A stretch of 64,000 nucleotides of DNA, taken from assembly GCF_024435075.2 (NCBI RefSeq), contig NZ_JAMZEG020000005.1, positions 62,001-126,000 of the forward strand. The letters are read 5' to 3'. Positions 43,242 to 52,502 of the stretch are shown here, in pieces (position 1 is the stretch's first letter; the number at the start of each line of letters is the position of its first letter). Origin of the DNA: Marinomonas maritima. Lineage in GTDB: Bacteria; Pseudomonadota; Gammaproteobacteria; Pseudomonadales; Marinomonadaceae. The notes below the pieces were generated by a model that ran no database searches, was not told the DNA's origin, and worked only from the letters and a program-made list of their open reading frames with translations. Both the position numbers and the translations under genes were made by a program.

Positions 43242-44648
43242 TTATTTCTGAGGTTTTTCGTCCCAAACGGTTAGATCGATGTCATCTCGTACTTCTGGGT
43301 AGTCGTCTGAGTTGAATACTGGTGTATGGGTTTTAAGCTGAGCAAAATAGTCTTTGGTTAACTTCACTACGGTGCCAGACAGCATCATGATCGCAATCAG
43401 GTTAATGGTCGCCATTAAGCCCATTGCTGCGTCGGCAACATTAAATACCATTGCTACGCTTTCGTATGCGCCCCATGGAATCATTGCGAGTGCCAAAATG
43501 CGCAGAATGAAAATCCCCGGTTTGTTTGCCCATTTAAGATACGTCAGTGCATTTTCTGCGTAACTGTAGTTACCTATGATGGAGGTGAACGCAAAGAAGA
43601 AAATAGCCACTGCCACAAAATACTGCCCTGCGCTGCCGATATGTGTTGTCACTGCGGTTTGAGTCAAGGTGATTCCTGTTTGACCGTTCCCTAACGCACC
43701 AGAAAGTAGAATCATCAAGGCGGTTGCAGTACAAATTAGGATGGTGTCAATGAACACACCTAATGATTGAACCATACCCTGTGATGATGGATGGTGAGGG
43801 TTGGGTGTGGCCACGGCTGCGATGTTTGGCGCTGAGCCCATACCAGCTTCGTTCGAGAACAAACCGCGTTTTATACCATTCAGCATTGCCCCTAACACAC
43901 CGCCAGCGGCTTGTTCGATGCCAAATGCGCTTTTAAAGATGAGTGCGAACGCAGCAGGAACTTCGTCGATGTTCACGAAAATCACGTATAACGCGACCAA
44001 AAGATACAGCACGGCCATAAATGGCACGACTATTTCGGCAAAGCGTGCGATTTTCTTGATACCGCCGAAGATCACAATCGCTGCTAATGCCATGATCACC
44101 AAGCCTGTTACGTTAGTATCAATCCCAAACGCGCCTTCCATAGCACCCGCAATGGAATTTGCTTGTACCGCATTGAAGACTAGGCCAAAGGCTAAAATAA
44201 GCGCCAGAGAGAAAACCGCGCCAGCCCAAGGGGCTTTTAATCCTTTACTGATATAAAAAGCCGGACCGCCACGCAATTGGCCATTTTGGTCGCGCATTTT
44301 ATAAAGCTGTGCAAGCGTGCTTTCAGCGTAAGCCGTCGCCATGCCAATTACAGCAACAACCCACATCCAAAAAATGGCACCAGGTCCTCCTAAGAATAAA
44401 GCGACTGCCACACCGGTCATGTTGCCAGTTCCAACTCGGGAGGCAAGACTTGTACAAAGTGCTTGAAAAGGAGAAATTCCACCACGGTCAGATTGCGGTG
44501 CTTTAAGAACGGTGCGAATAAATTCTGGAAAATGGCGGATTTGGATAAAGCCTAAACGCAATGTGAAATATACCCCCACCGCTAGGAGGCCATAAATGAG
44601 GATGTAGCCCCAGAAAATCGTATTTAAAAAGTCTATGATAGCGGCCAT
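43242..44648 (-). CDS. Alanine/glycine:cation symporter (AGCS family)
   Basis: This 468-residue inner-membrane transporter takes up alanine or glycine with Na+. Family blocks are RGGISPFQALCTSLASRVGT with GNMTGVAVA after it, GGPGAIFWMWVVAVIGMATA, AESTLAQLYKMRD and RGLFSNEAGMGSAPNIAAVA. The ATG at 44648 has GGGAG eight bases upstream; the longer frame would need GTG. No glycine riboswitch signature is visible upstream. The gene stands alone with its own terminator region. Confidence 0.92.
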   Translation of the reverse strand: MAAIIDFLNTIFWGYILIYGLLAVGVYFTLRLGFIQIRHFPEFIRTVLKAPQSDRGGISPFQALCTSLASRVGTGNMTGVAVALFLGGPGAIFWMWVVAVIGMATAYAESTLAQLYKMRDQNGQLRGGPAFYISKGLKAPWAGAVFSLALILAFGLVFNAVQANSIAGAMEGAFGIDTNVTGLVIMALAAIVIFGGIKKIARFAEIVVPFMAVLYLLVALYVIFVNIDEVPAAFALIFKSAFGIEQAAGGVLGAMLNGIKRGLFSNEAGMGSAPNIAAVATPNPHHPSSQGMVQSLGVFIDTILICTATALMILLSGALGNGQTGITLTQTAVTTHIGSAGQYFVAVAIFFFAFTSIIGNYSYAENALTYLKWANKPGIFILRILALAMIPWGAYESVAMVFNVADAAMGLMATINLIAIMMLSGTVVKLTKDYFAQLKTHTPVFNSDDYPEVRDDIDLTVWDEKPQK

Positions 44649-44976
44649 GTTAGGCACTCCCTTAATTCGATAATATCGATTGTTTTATTGTTCGTGGGTT
44701 GAATGATAGGAATGCATTTTGATAAAAATGCACCCTAAGAAACGCGCAGAAGCTTAAAAAAGTGTGCAAGATTAGCGAATTTATTGAAAACCGCAAGGCA
44801 AAAACCACGATAATGTGCACAAATAGTGCATAAAAAATGGGTTTACTCGGTTTGGATAAAGCGGGCTTAATTTGAAGGGGAAAATGACGTGGCACCATGA
44901 GCTGCAGGGCGACCCATGGTTAACCAATCAAATTTTATGCAATGCCGGTTGATGACTTGATTTTATGAATTAATGG
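44649..44976. other. Upstream region of the AGCS gene
   Basis: The 328-base gap has no convincing ORF. A perfect hairpin TGCATTTT-gata-AAAATGCA lies at 44713-44732, about 65-85 bases upstream of the symporter start. CGATAATATCG (44668-44678) is a smaller palindrome nearer the start. Either could be a regulator site. The part nearest 44976 shows nothing. Confidence 0.35.
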
Positions 44977-45627
44977 TCAGTAGGCGTTTGGATTGGTCGG
45001 TAAGGCGAAGTCTTTTGTTTGAATCGGGTCTTGCTCTGCCTTAGCCCATTTTTTGTCTAACGGAATGACGCCAGCCCAAACAGGCCAATCGTTGTCTTCT
45101 GGGTCATCAATCGGCGGTTCCGCTCGCATCTTGATTGACGCTTCTTCTATTTTGATTCGAACTAAGCCTGTGGCTTTTATCTCTATGTCATTGACGGGGC
45201 GTAATTTTTCCCAGCGGCCGGGGCTAACTTTGTCTAAAAATAGTTTAAATTGACGAACTTTTTCTTCTTTATCATCAATCAGTTCTGGAACTCCAAATAA
45301 AGTCACGGAGCGATAGTTTACTGAATGGTGCATCGCTGAACGCGCCATGACCAAACCATCCAATTGGGAAATGTTGATGCACACCTTTTCAGGTTCGTCG
45401 ATTGGGCCTTTGACGTTACGTGCTTTGGAATGAGCGTGCCAGTAGAAGTAGTCGCCTTCGCGCCAGTGGCACGTTGGTGTGACAAAGACTTGTCCGTCTT
45501 TCGTTTGACCAACATGGCACATTAACGACGCATCCATAATATTAAACGCAGTTTCTTTGTCGTATTGAGCGCGGTTTGGCCCACGCTTCACTTTACTTAA
45601 TGCTGTTTCGAGAGAGTCGCTCATCAT
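44977..45627 (-). CDS. Pyridoxamine 5'-phosphate oxidase-like FMN-binding split-barrel protein
   Basis: The 216-residue protein has the split-barrel fold of PNPOx-like and NimA-like proteins, with DASLMCHVGQTKDGQVFVTP near 32-51, FYWHAHSKARNVKG and MHHSVNYRSVTLFG. It is not canonical PdxH, whose active-site and C-terminal signatures are absent. Two adjacent ATG codons compete for the start; 45627 has AGGA five bases upstream. It follows the GNAT gene by 18 bases, and both are divergent from a MocR-type regulator, so the three form one regulatory unit. The substrate is unknown. Confidence 0.83.
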   Translation of the reverse strand: MMSDSLETALSKVKRGPNRAQYDKETAFNIMDASLMCHVGQTKDGQVFVTPTCHWREGDYFYWHAHSKARNVKGPIDEPEKVCINISQLDGLVMARSAMHHSVNYRSVTLFGVPELIDDKEEKVRQFKLFLDKVSPGRWEKLRPVNDIEIKATGLVRIKIEEASIKMRAEPPIDDPEDNDWPVWAGVIPLDKKWAKAEQDPIQTKDFALPTNPNAY

Positions 45628-45645
45628 GCTTGTCCTAACTATTTT

Positions 45646-46095
45646 TTAAAGGTCCAATTCGTAATAAAAACTTTGGCTTTTACTAAAGCCAATTTTTTTA
45701 TACAGAGCTTGCGCGGGCAGGTTGCTTGCAGAGGTTTCTAGTACCAAACCTCGTGCGCTGGTTTGTTTCGCCAGTTCTTTGGCGTTTTCTATGAGCTTTT
45801 CTGCAATGCCTTGTTTGCGATAATTTGCATCGACAAAAAGGTCATTTAGCAACCAGAGTTTTTTTAGTCCTGTTGACGAAAAAAGTGGGTAGAGTTGAAC
45901 AAAACCAATCACGGTATTGCCTTGCATGCTGTCCTCAGCAATGAAAATAACAGACTCTTGTTGTTCTATTCGAGTTTGAATAAAGTTCGTTGCCAGTGCG
46001 ATATTATTTTCACATTGATAAAAATGTCTGTATTGCTCAAATATCGAGACAGTAGAGTTCAGGTCTTCTAGTTCTGCTTTGCGGATGTTAATCAC
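45646..46095 (-). CDS. GNAT family acetyltransferase
   Basis: The 149-residue protein transfers an acetyl group from acetyl-CoA. It begins INIRKAELEDLNSTVSIFEQ and has the core motif WLLNDLFVDANYRKQGIAEK, where RKQGIA is the pyrophosphate-binding loop. It ends LYKKIGFSKSQSFYYELDL. The start is GTG with AGGA ten bases upstream. Its stop lies 18 bases before the FMN split-barrel gene, so the two are probably one operon, divergent from the MocR gene. Confidence 0.85.
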   Translation of the reverse strand: MINIRKAELEDLNSTVSIFEQYRHFYQCENNIALATNFIQTRIEQQESVIFIAEDSMQGNTVIGFVQLYPLFSSTGLKKLWLLNDLFVDANYRKQGIAEKLIENAKELAKQTSARGLVLETSASNLPAQALYKKIGFSKSQSFYYELDL

Positions 46096-46210
46096 CTGTC
46101 GTATGTCCTTTTAATGATTGTGGATGGCAAGGGATAGCGCTATAAACAACAGTAGCCAAATCTGGCTTCTTTAAAAATAGCCAGAATGAATATAAAAAAT
46201 CAGGCCAGTT

Positions 46211-47719
46211 ATGAAGCATGCGATTGCTAGTTTACGTTTTTCATTAGATGAAAATGGAGCACCCTATTACCAACAACTGATGGGACAAATTCAGCAGGGC
46301 GTGGTATCGGGAGAGTTGTCTGTGGGCGACAAACTGCCCTCTTCTCGTTTTTTGGCTGGGTCGTTAGGCGTGTCACGAAGTACCACATCACGGGCTTATG
46401 ATCAGTTAATTGCAGAAGGCATTTTAACCAGCGAAGAAAAGCGCGGAGTGTTCGTTGCGGCGTTGCCGATGGTGAGTAATCGCTTGAAAAAAACACCAAA
46501 CTCTTCTGCTCCATCTACTCCGAAGGATTCAGAAACGTTGGCATTTGATTCGGGTGTTGATGTGTCCGTGTTTCCAACCAAAGAGTGGGCAGCAAGTATG
46601 CGGCGAAGTTGGTTAAATCCAGATTTAACCGTATTGCAAGGCGGTTATTTAACTGGGTATCCAAGTTTAAAAGAAGCCATTGTCGACTATTTGTATCGCG
46701 TTCGTGGCCTTGAGTGTGTGGCTGAGCAAGTGATTGTGACGGCGGGCGCTCGTGATTCATTGTTGCTTCTGCAGCATGCAATCACGTTATTGGCTCGCTT
46801 GGAAACGAATTCCGGTGAGCGCTTAGATACTCCAACCATGAAATGGTGGACGGAAGAGCCCACTTACCCGCCCATCCGCGAGGCGATCCGTTCGCATGAA
46901 CAAACCGGTGCGCTGCTGATTGACGAAGAAGGACCGTGCCTGCCCGCGAGTGACATTGTTTCGAATGTGGCGGTAATGACACCAAATCGACAATACCCAC
47001 TTGGCGTGAGCATCAGTTCTGCTCGCCGTCAACGCTGGATTCAAGCGATGCAGATGACGAATCCACGCTGGTGGCTAATAGAAGATGATTACGATAACGA
47101 GTTTGTGTATCAGGGCCGGAGTAATGTGCCATTTATGCAAACAGTGAGTGTTCATGATCAAGCAAAAGATCGGGTTTTCTTTGTGGGCAGCTTCTCAAAA
47201 GTGTTGTTTCGCGGCTTAAGGTTGGGGTTTATTGTCGCACCTGTGATACATGTGCCAGTCTTACAGCAAAGCCAACGAGAATTAGGGTCATCCGCGTCGT
47301 TACCGATTCAGCCTGCGGTGGCGGATTTTATGCAGCAAGGCCATTTTGACCGACATATGAATCGTATGCGTCGTCATTATCGACTTAAGCGCGATGCGCT
47401 GTTAATTTTATTAGAGGCGCATTTAGCGACGTGGTTTGATTGGAAAAAACCACGCGGCGGTATGCATGTCTTGATTGAAATTAAACCCGAATTTATTTCT
47501 TTGGTTCGCACAGAGGCTGTTTTAGATCAGAGAATTGCCCACGACATCGCCAAGAACGGTATTCTACTTTCTACCTTGTCTGAGCATTTTTCTCACAAAC
47601 AGCATCATGACGGTCGATTTGGCTTTGTGTTGGGGTTTAGTGGGCCATCGGAAGAAAAAATGCGAAAAATAATTATCGCACTAGAAAAGTGGTTTACCGA
47701 GACATTAGGCAATGTGTAA
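46211..47719 (+). CDS. MocR/PdxR-type regulator (GntR helix-turn-helix fused to aminotransferase domain)
   Basis: The 502-residue protein has a GntR winged helix at about 15-80 (GDKLPSSRFLAGSLGVSRST, then RAYDQLIAEG). An aminotransferase-fold sensor domain that binds PLP follows: GYLTGYPSLKEAIVDYLYRV, WLIEDDYDNEFVYQG with the cofactor Asp, and the PLP Lys near 330 in GSFSKVLFRGLRLGFIVAP. MocR proteins use PLP or PLP-amino acid adducts as signals. The divergent FMN split-barrel/GNAT pair is the likely target. Confidence 0.9.
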   Translation: MKHAIASLRFSLDENGAPYYQQLMGQIQQGVVSGELSVGDKLPSSRFLAGSLGVSRSTTSRAYDQLIAEGILTSEEKRGVFVAALPMVSNRLKKTPNSSAPSTPKDSETLAFDSGVDVSVFPTKEWAASMRRSWLNPDLTVLQGGYLTGYPSLKEAIVDYLYRVRGLECVAEQVIVTAGARDSLLLLQHAITLLARLETNSGERLDTPTMKWWTEEPTYPPIREAIRSHEQTGALLIDEEGPCLPASDIVSNVAVMTPNRQYPLGVSISSARRQRWIQAMQMTNPRWWLIEDDYDNEFVYQGRSNVPFMQTVSVHDQAKDRVFFVGSFSKVLFRGLRLGFIVAPVIHVPVLQQSQRELGSSASLPIQPAVADFMQQGHFDRHMNRMRRHYRLKRDALLILLEAHLATWFDWKKPRGGMHVLIEIKPEFISLVRTEAVLDQRIAHDIAKNGILLSTLSEHFSHKQHHDGRFGFVLGFSGPSEEKMRKIIIALEKWFTETLGNV

Positions 47720-47957
47720 GACTTACAAATTGTAAGGAATTTGTACTGAAAGAGTGCTAACCTCTGTGTTTTAACATTCAGTTGTCAGAATTTACTCAAG
47801 ACAAGAATGTGAATTTTTATGAAAAGACCGTGAAGCAAACAGAAACAAAGGCTAAACTAGACTTTGTGCGACTGTTTTAATTTTGCTATATTTCGCACAC
47901 TTAAAATCGTATGACGCGAATAAAAACAGCATTTTCATTTTAGTTTTTATGGGTTGG

Positions 47958-48317
47958 ATGAAGAAATTGAACATTTTTCAAGACATTCTGCATTTTTCTG
48001 TGCATTCGTTATCCAGCGTTTTGGCGGCCTCTGTGCGTCCATTTATTACCATACCTTGCTTGTTTTTGTGCGTTTTTGTATTTACTACATTATTCTCTTC
48101 ATCTGTCGAACCTATTCTTAATTCGGGGCTACTTTTTGGTCTCGCATTAATCACCCTGTTATTGGTTAGTTATTTGTCCCTTATGATAAATATCAACCCT
48201 GCTCGCCAAAAAATGGCCTTCTTTTTAACTCGTGTTGATGCTCCTAATGAGTACTTCAGTCGTGCTGAGGCACGATGCACGAAGAGATGTAGAGCTCCCT
48301 TTTTCAGATTTAGGTGA
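47958..48317 (+). CDS. Small two-span membrane protein upstream of cyoABCDE, hypothetical
   Basis: I do not recognise this protein. The frame is open from 47883, but the most credible start is MKKLNIFQDILHF at 47958 (GGG four bases before), giving 119 residues. Two membrane segments are likely (PFITIPCLFLCVFVFTTLF and GLLFGLALITLLLVSYLSLM). A basic tail with two Cys follows (ARCTKRCRAPFFRFR). It is on the same strand as the cyo operon but is separated from it by 157 bases containing a hairpin, so it may be independent. Confidence 0.5.
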   Translation: MKKLNIFQDILHFSVHSLSSVLAASVRPFITIPCLFLCVFVFTTLFSSSVEPILNSGLLFGLALITLLLVSYLSLMININPARQKMAFFLTRVDAPNEYFSRAEARCTKRCRAPFFRFR

Positions 48318-48403
48318 TCCAAAAAAACCATTGCTGCGTTAATACTCTTAACTAGGTAATGGTCTTTGTGCTGTTTTCAGTGTGGTGATCTTTACTGAAA
48401 TAC

Positions 48404-48421
48404 CCGGCATTGCCGGATTTT
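48404..48421 (+). terminator. Short GC hairpin before cyoA
   Basis: CCGGC-att-GCCGG is followed by ATTTTC, 87 bases after the upstream small gene and 58 before cyoA. It is either a weak terminator of the small gene or an attenuator in the cyo leader. Confidence 0.4.
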
Positions 48422-48474
48422 CGTTCTGTTGCTTGATGGTCAGGCGGCAGTTTTGTGAACCTCGGGGTTAGAGG

Positions 48475-49518
48475 ATGATTCTCTTGTTAACTCGTATCCT
48501 AAGTAAAGTCGCTTTGGCGGTAATGGTGGGCTTGCTCGCCGGTTGTCAGGGTGGTGTGCTCGATCCTAAAGGGCAAGTTGGTATTGAAGAAAAGCAACTA
48601 ATTATTGTTGCCACTTTATTGATGCTTCTTGTTGTGATTCCTGTCATCTTCATGACGCTTTATTTCGCTTGGAAATATCGTGAAGGTCGTGACGAAATCT
48701 ACGAACCAAAATGGTCGCATTCCACAAAAATTGAAACTATAGTTTGGGCGATTCCAATCGTCATCGTCATTATTCTTGGCGTGATCACATGGAAATCTAC
48801 TCATGCATTGGATCCTTACAAACCTTTGAAATCGGATAAAGATCACATCAATGTTCAGGTCGTTTCGATGAACTGGAAATGGTTGTTTATCTATCCGGAC
48901 CTTGGTATTGCTTCTGTGAACGAGCTTAGATTCCCAGCAAACGTTCCTGTTGCTTTCCAAATTTCATCTGAAGGCACGATGAACTCTTTCTTCATTCCGC
49001 AACTGGGTAGTCAAATTTACTCGATGGCAGGCATGGTGACTAAGCTTCATTTGATTGCTAATGAACCAGGTACGTTTGATGGTATTTCCGCAAATTACAG
49101 CGGTGCCGGATTTACTGGGATGAAGTTCAATGCGATTGCCACTCCAACAGAAGCTGATTTTGATGCTTGGGTTGAAGGTGTTAAGGCTGGAACTCATGAT
49201 GTCATTAACAATGGCATATTGGATCAAGCAGCCTATGAAAAACTAGCTGAGCATGACCTAGATGAACATCATATTGAACCAACACCTGTTCAATATTACA
49301 ACTCAATTGTATCAAGTATTTTTATGGACAACGTTATGAAGTTCATGAAAGACCACGGCAAAGTTGAGTTGCTTAAAGGGACAGTGTTTGATTCTAAAAT
49401 GATTCACGATAATTCCAGCCATGGTGAAATGAATCATGGTGAAATGAACCATAGTGATATGAATCATGACGAGTCTCAAAACTCATCGCATGATATGCAT
49501 ACGGAGGCTGAAAAATAA
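48475..49518 (+). CDS. cyoA: Cytochrome o ubiquinol oxidase subunit II
   Basis: CyoA is a membrane-anchored lipoprotein that forms part of the quinol site of the proton-pumping bo3 oxidase. The 347-residue protein has a lipobox (GLLAGC, Cys24), two membrane segments (about 41-66 and 83-105) and the cupredoxin domain without CuA ligands. KWLFIYPDLGIASVNELRFP and SIFMDNVMKFMKDHGK are typical. The last 40 residues are unusual: 7 His and 5 Met in repeats such as HGEMNHGEMNHSDMNH, like copper-binding tails. The stop overlaps the cyoB start as TAATG. Confidence 0.93.
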   Translation: MILLLTRILSKVALAVMVGLLAGCQGGVLDPKGQVGIEEKQLIIVATLLMLLVVIPVIFMTLYFAWKYREGRDEIYEPKWSHSTKIETIVWAIPIVIVIILGVITWKSTHALDPYKPLKSDKDHINVQVVSMNWKWLFIYPDLGIASVNELRFPANVPVAFQISSEGTMNSFFIPQLGSQIYSMAGMVTKLHLIANEPGTFDGISANYSGAGFTGMKFNAIATPTEADFDAWVEGVKAGTHDVINNGILDQAAYEKLAEHDLDEHHIEPTPVQYYNSIVSSIFMDNVMKFMKDHGKVELLKGTVFDSKMIHDNSSHGEMNHGEMNHSDMNHDESQNSSHDMHTEAEK

Positions 49519-51497
49519 TGTCTGCACTCTTAGGCAAACTATCGTGGGACGCTCTTCCGTACGACCCGATTGTTATTGGCACATTATGTGTCGTTGCAAT
49601 CGCGGGTTGTGTACTCGCTTTCCTACTTATTAAGTACAAATTGCTCGGCGTACTCTGGAATGATTGGTTGACCTCTGTTGACCATAAAAAACTGGGTATA
49701 ATGTATATCGTTCTGGCATTAGTGATGCTTATCCGTGGTTTCGCGGATGCCATTATGATGCGTTTGCAGCTCGCGCTTGCAACGAACGGGGATCCGGGTT
49801 ATTTACCTCCAAGTCACTACGACCAAATTTTTACGGCTCACGGTGTCATCATGATCATCTTTATGGCAATGCCATTTATGATAGGTCTGATGAATATTGT
49901 TGTACCGCTACAAATTGGTGCTCGTGACGTAGCTTTCCCATTCCTAAATAACCTTAGCTTCTGGCTAGCGGTGTCTGGTGCGATATTGATTAATATTTCA
50001 TTGGGGCTTGGGGAATTTGCGAAGACTGGTTGGGTAGCCTATCCGCCACTCGCTGGCTTGCAATACAGTCCAGGGGTCGGGGTTGACTACTACATATGGG
50101 CACTGCAGATATCCGGTATCGGTACGACATTAACAGCAGTGAACTTCTTGGCTACTGTTTTCAAAATGCGTACACCAGGTATGAAGTTGATGGATATGCC
50201 GATCTTCACTTGGACCTGTACTTGGGCCAATATTTTGATTGCTGCATCATTCCCGATTTTGACTGCTGTTCTAGCAATGTTGACGCTTGACCGTTACTTA
50301 GATTTCCACTTCTTCACGAATGATGGTGGCGGTAACTCAATGATGTATATCAACTTGTTTTGGGCTTGGGGTCACCCTGAGGTGTACATCCTTGTACTTC
50401 CAGCATTTGGTATCTTCTCTGAGATCATTTCTACCTTTACTGGTAAACGCTTGTTTGGTCATAAATCTATGATCTGGGCAAGTGGTGCGATTTCCATTCT
50501 TGGTTTCATCGTGTGGCTGCACCATTTCTTTACCATGGGTTCAAGTGCGAACGTAAATGCCTTCTTCGGTATTATGACAATGATCATTGCCGTGCCGACA
50601 GGTGTGAAACTGTTTAACTGGTTGTTCACTATGTACCGTGGTCGCCTTCGCGTGACGGTTCCGGTTCTATGGACACTGGGTTTCATGGTGACTTTCACTG
50701 TTGGTGGTATGACTGGTGTTCTTCTAGCATTACCTGGTGCTGACTATGTATTGCATAACAGCCTATTCTTGATAGCTCACTTCCACAACACCATCATTGG
50801 TGGTGCGGTATTTGGTTATCTAGCGGGTTTTGTTTTCTGGTTCCCGAAAGCGATGGGCTTCACACTTAATGTGAAGTTGGGTAAAGCTGCTTTCTGGTGT
50901 TGGTTAGTTGGTTTCTTCATGGCCTTTATGCCTTTGTACGTTCTAGGCTTCTTAGGTATGACCCGCCGTCTAAACCATACAGATAACCCTGATTGGAATA
51001 TTTGGTTGTATATCGCTTTGGTTGGTGCCTTTGTTATCTTGGCAGGTATTATCTGCCAGTTGCTACAATTGTACGTCAGCTTCCGCGACCGCAAGGACAA
51101 CATGGACACTACTGGTGACCCATGGAATGGACATACGCTTGAGTGGTCTACGTCGTCTCCGCCGCAGTTCTACAACTTTGCGGAACTACCTGTTGTGTCT
51201 GATATCGACGCTTTCACTGATATGAAAGAAAAAGGTACAGCCTACGTTCGTAAAGAAAGCTATGCGCCTATCCATATGCCTAAGAATACGAACGCTGGGG
51301 TTATCATCGGTGCTCTTATTACAGCATTTGGTTTTGCAATGATCTGGCATATTTGGTGGTTAGCAATCGTTGGCTTGATAGGTTCTATTGTGGCCTTTGT
51401 GGTTCGCGCCTACACCAAAGATGTTGATTACTATGTTCAGCCTGATGAAATCGCTCGGATCGAAAATGAGCACCTAGATAACGTGGCTAAGGGGTAA
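49518..51497 (+). CDS. cyoB: Cytochrome o ubiquinol oxidase subunit I
   Basis: This is the catalytic subunit: it binds haem b, haem o3 and CuB and reduces O2 to water while pumping protons. The 659-residue protein has about 15 membrane segments. The CuB/Tyr motif WGHPEVYILVLPAFG lies near 290-304. HHFFTMG near 334 gives the CuB histidines, and LIAHFHNTIIGGAVFG near 417-432 gives the haem ligands. SVDHKKLGIMYI is the usual N-terminal block. Length equals that of E. coli CyoB (663). cyoC begins two bases after the stop. Confidence 0.96.
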   Translation: MSALLGKLSWDALPYDPIVIGTLCVVAIAGCVLAFLLIKYKLLGVLWNDWLTSVDHKKLGIMYIVLALVMLIRGFADAIMMRLQLALATNGDPGYLPPSHYDQIFTAHGVIMIIFMAMPFMIGLMNIVVPLQIGARDVAFPFLNNLSFWLAVSGAILINISLGLGEFAKTGWVAYPPLAGLQYSPGVGVDYYIWALQISGIGTTLTAVNFLATVFKMRTPGMKLMDMPIFTWTCTWANILIAASFPILTAVLAMLTLDRYLDFHFFTNDGGGNSMMYINLFWAWGHPEVYILVLPAFGIFSEIISTFTGKRLFGHKSMIWASGAISILGFIVWLHHFFTMGSSANVNAFFGIMTMIIAVPTGVKLFNWLFTMYRGRLRVTVPVLWTLGFMVTFTVGGMTGVLLALPGADYVLHNSLFLIAHFHNTIIGGAVFGYLAGFVFWFPKAMGFTLNVKLGKAAFWCWLVGFFMAFMPLYVLGFLGMTRRLNHTDNPDWNIWLYIALVGAFVILAGIICQLLQLYVSFRDRKDNMDTTGDPWNGHTLEWSTSSPPQFYNFAELPVVSDIDAFTDMKEKGTAYVRKESYAPIHMPKNTNAGVIIGALITAFGFAMIWHIWWLAIVGLIGSIVAFVVRAYTKDVDYYVQPDEIARIENEHLDNVAKG

Positions 51498-51499
51498 TC

Positions 51500-52111
51500 A
51501 TGAGCACGACACATATGAATACGCACGATGCTCACGAAGTTGATGCGCATCACGATACTGGTGGAGACACGGTATTTGGTTTTTGGATTTACCTAATGAC
51601 GGATTGCTTGCTATTCGCATCCGTCTTCGCTACCTACGCTGTGCTCTTTATGAACACAGCGGGTGGAGTGTCTGGTAAAGAGATTTTTGATCTTGAGTTG
51701 ATTCTTGCGGGAACGGCTGCGCTACTTATTTCAAGTATCACATTCGGTTTTGCAATGATTTGCGCTCATAATAAAAATCGTACTGGCACATTAATGTGGT
51801 TACTTGCGACTTTTATTTTTGGTGGTGTCTTTATCGCACTAGAAATATATGAGTTTCAGCATTTAATCCATAATGGCAACGGTCCTCAAGCCAGCGCATT
51901 TTTGTCAGCGTTTTTTAGCCTTGTTGGCTTGCATGGTTTGCACGTTACTGCTGGCTTGATTTGGATGGTTATTTTGGCTGTCGAAATCATGGTTACAGGG
52001 TTAACAGGCCGATCAATGACTCGTCTGGCTTGTCTAAGCTTATTCTGGCACTTTTTGGATATAATCTGGATTTGTGTTTTCACCGTTGTTTATCTGATGG
52101 GGGCGATCTAA
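51500..52111 (+). CDS. cyoC: Cytochrome o ubiquinol oxidase subunit III
   Basis: CyoC (203 residues) is a five-span membrane subunit that stabilises the oxidase. It starts with a His-rich leader (MNTHDAHEVDAHHDTGGDTV), followed by FGFWIYLMTDCLLFASVFAT and LVGLHGLHVTAGLIWMVILA, both family hallmarks. It ends with WHFLDIIWICVFTVVYLMGA. The final A of its TAA is the first base of the cyoD ATG. Confidence 0.95.
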   Translation: MSTTHMNTHDAHEVDAHHDTGGDTVFGFWIYLMTDCLLFASVFATYAVLFMNTAGGVSGKEIFDLELILAGTAALLISSITFGFAMICAHNKNRTGTLMWLLATFIFGGVFIALEIYEFQHLIHNGNGPQASAFLSAFFSLVGLHGLHVTAGLIWMVILAVEIMVTGLTGRSMTRLACLSLFWHFLDIIWICVFTVVYLMGAI

Positions 52112-52431
52112 TGAGCGATCATTCTTCTGAAGCGCACTCACACGGTAGTGTTAAGTCTTATATCATTGGGTTTATCTGGTCAGTTATTTTGACTGGTATT
52201 CCATTTTGGATGGTAATGACGGAAGCGTTCGATAAGGGTCCAACTTACATAACAATTATATTGTTAGCGGTTGTTCAGATTTTTGTACATTTGAAGTATT
52301 TCCTTCACTTGAACTTCTCTGACCAAGGTAAGCTGGACACTTATTCATTTATTTTTGCTGCTGTTGTTATTGTGATGGTTGTCGCGTTATCCGTATGGAT
52401 TATCTACGCTTCCAACGCAATGATGATGTAA
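52111..52431 (+). CDS. cyoD: Cytochrome o ubiquinol oxidase subunit IV
   Basis: The 106-residue protein has three membrane segments, beginning SVKSYIIGFIWSVILTGIPF. AVVQIFVHLKYFLHLNFSDQ is the conserved middle block, with the last span near 83-101. The start at 52111 overlaps the cyoC stop by one base. Subunit IV helps assembly of the CuB site in subunit I. Confidence 0.94.
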   Translation: MSDHSSEAHSHGSVKSYIIGFIWSVILTGIPFWMVMTEAFDKGPTYITIILLAVVQIFVHLKYFLHLNFSDQGKLDTYSFIFAAVVIVMVVALSVWIIYASNAMMM

Positions 52432-52502
52432 GCAGAGCTATCTGATGAATATGCGGACTTCTTTCATGATAAGTGATATGTGTCCGATGGGAGTTTATAA
52501 AG

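Noticed and set aside
44649..44976. Glycine riboswitch before the AGCS symporter gene
   Set aside because: Such riboswitches precede this transporter in some relatives, but the conserved aptamer core sequences are not visible here.
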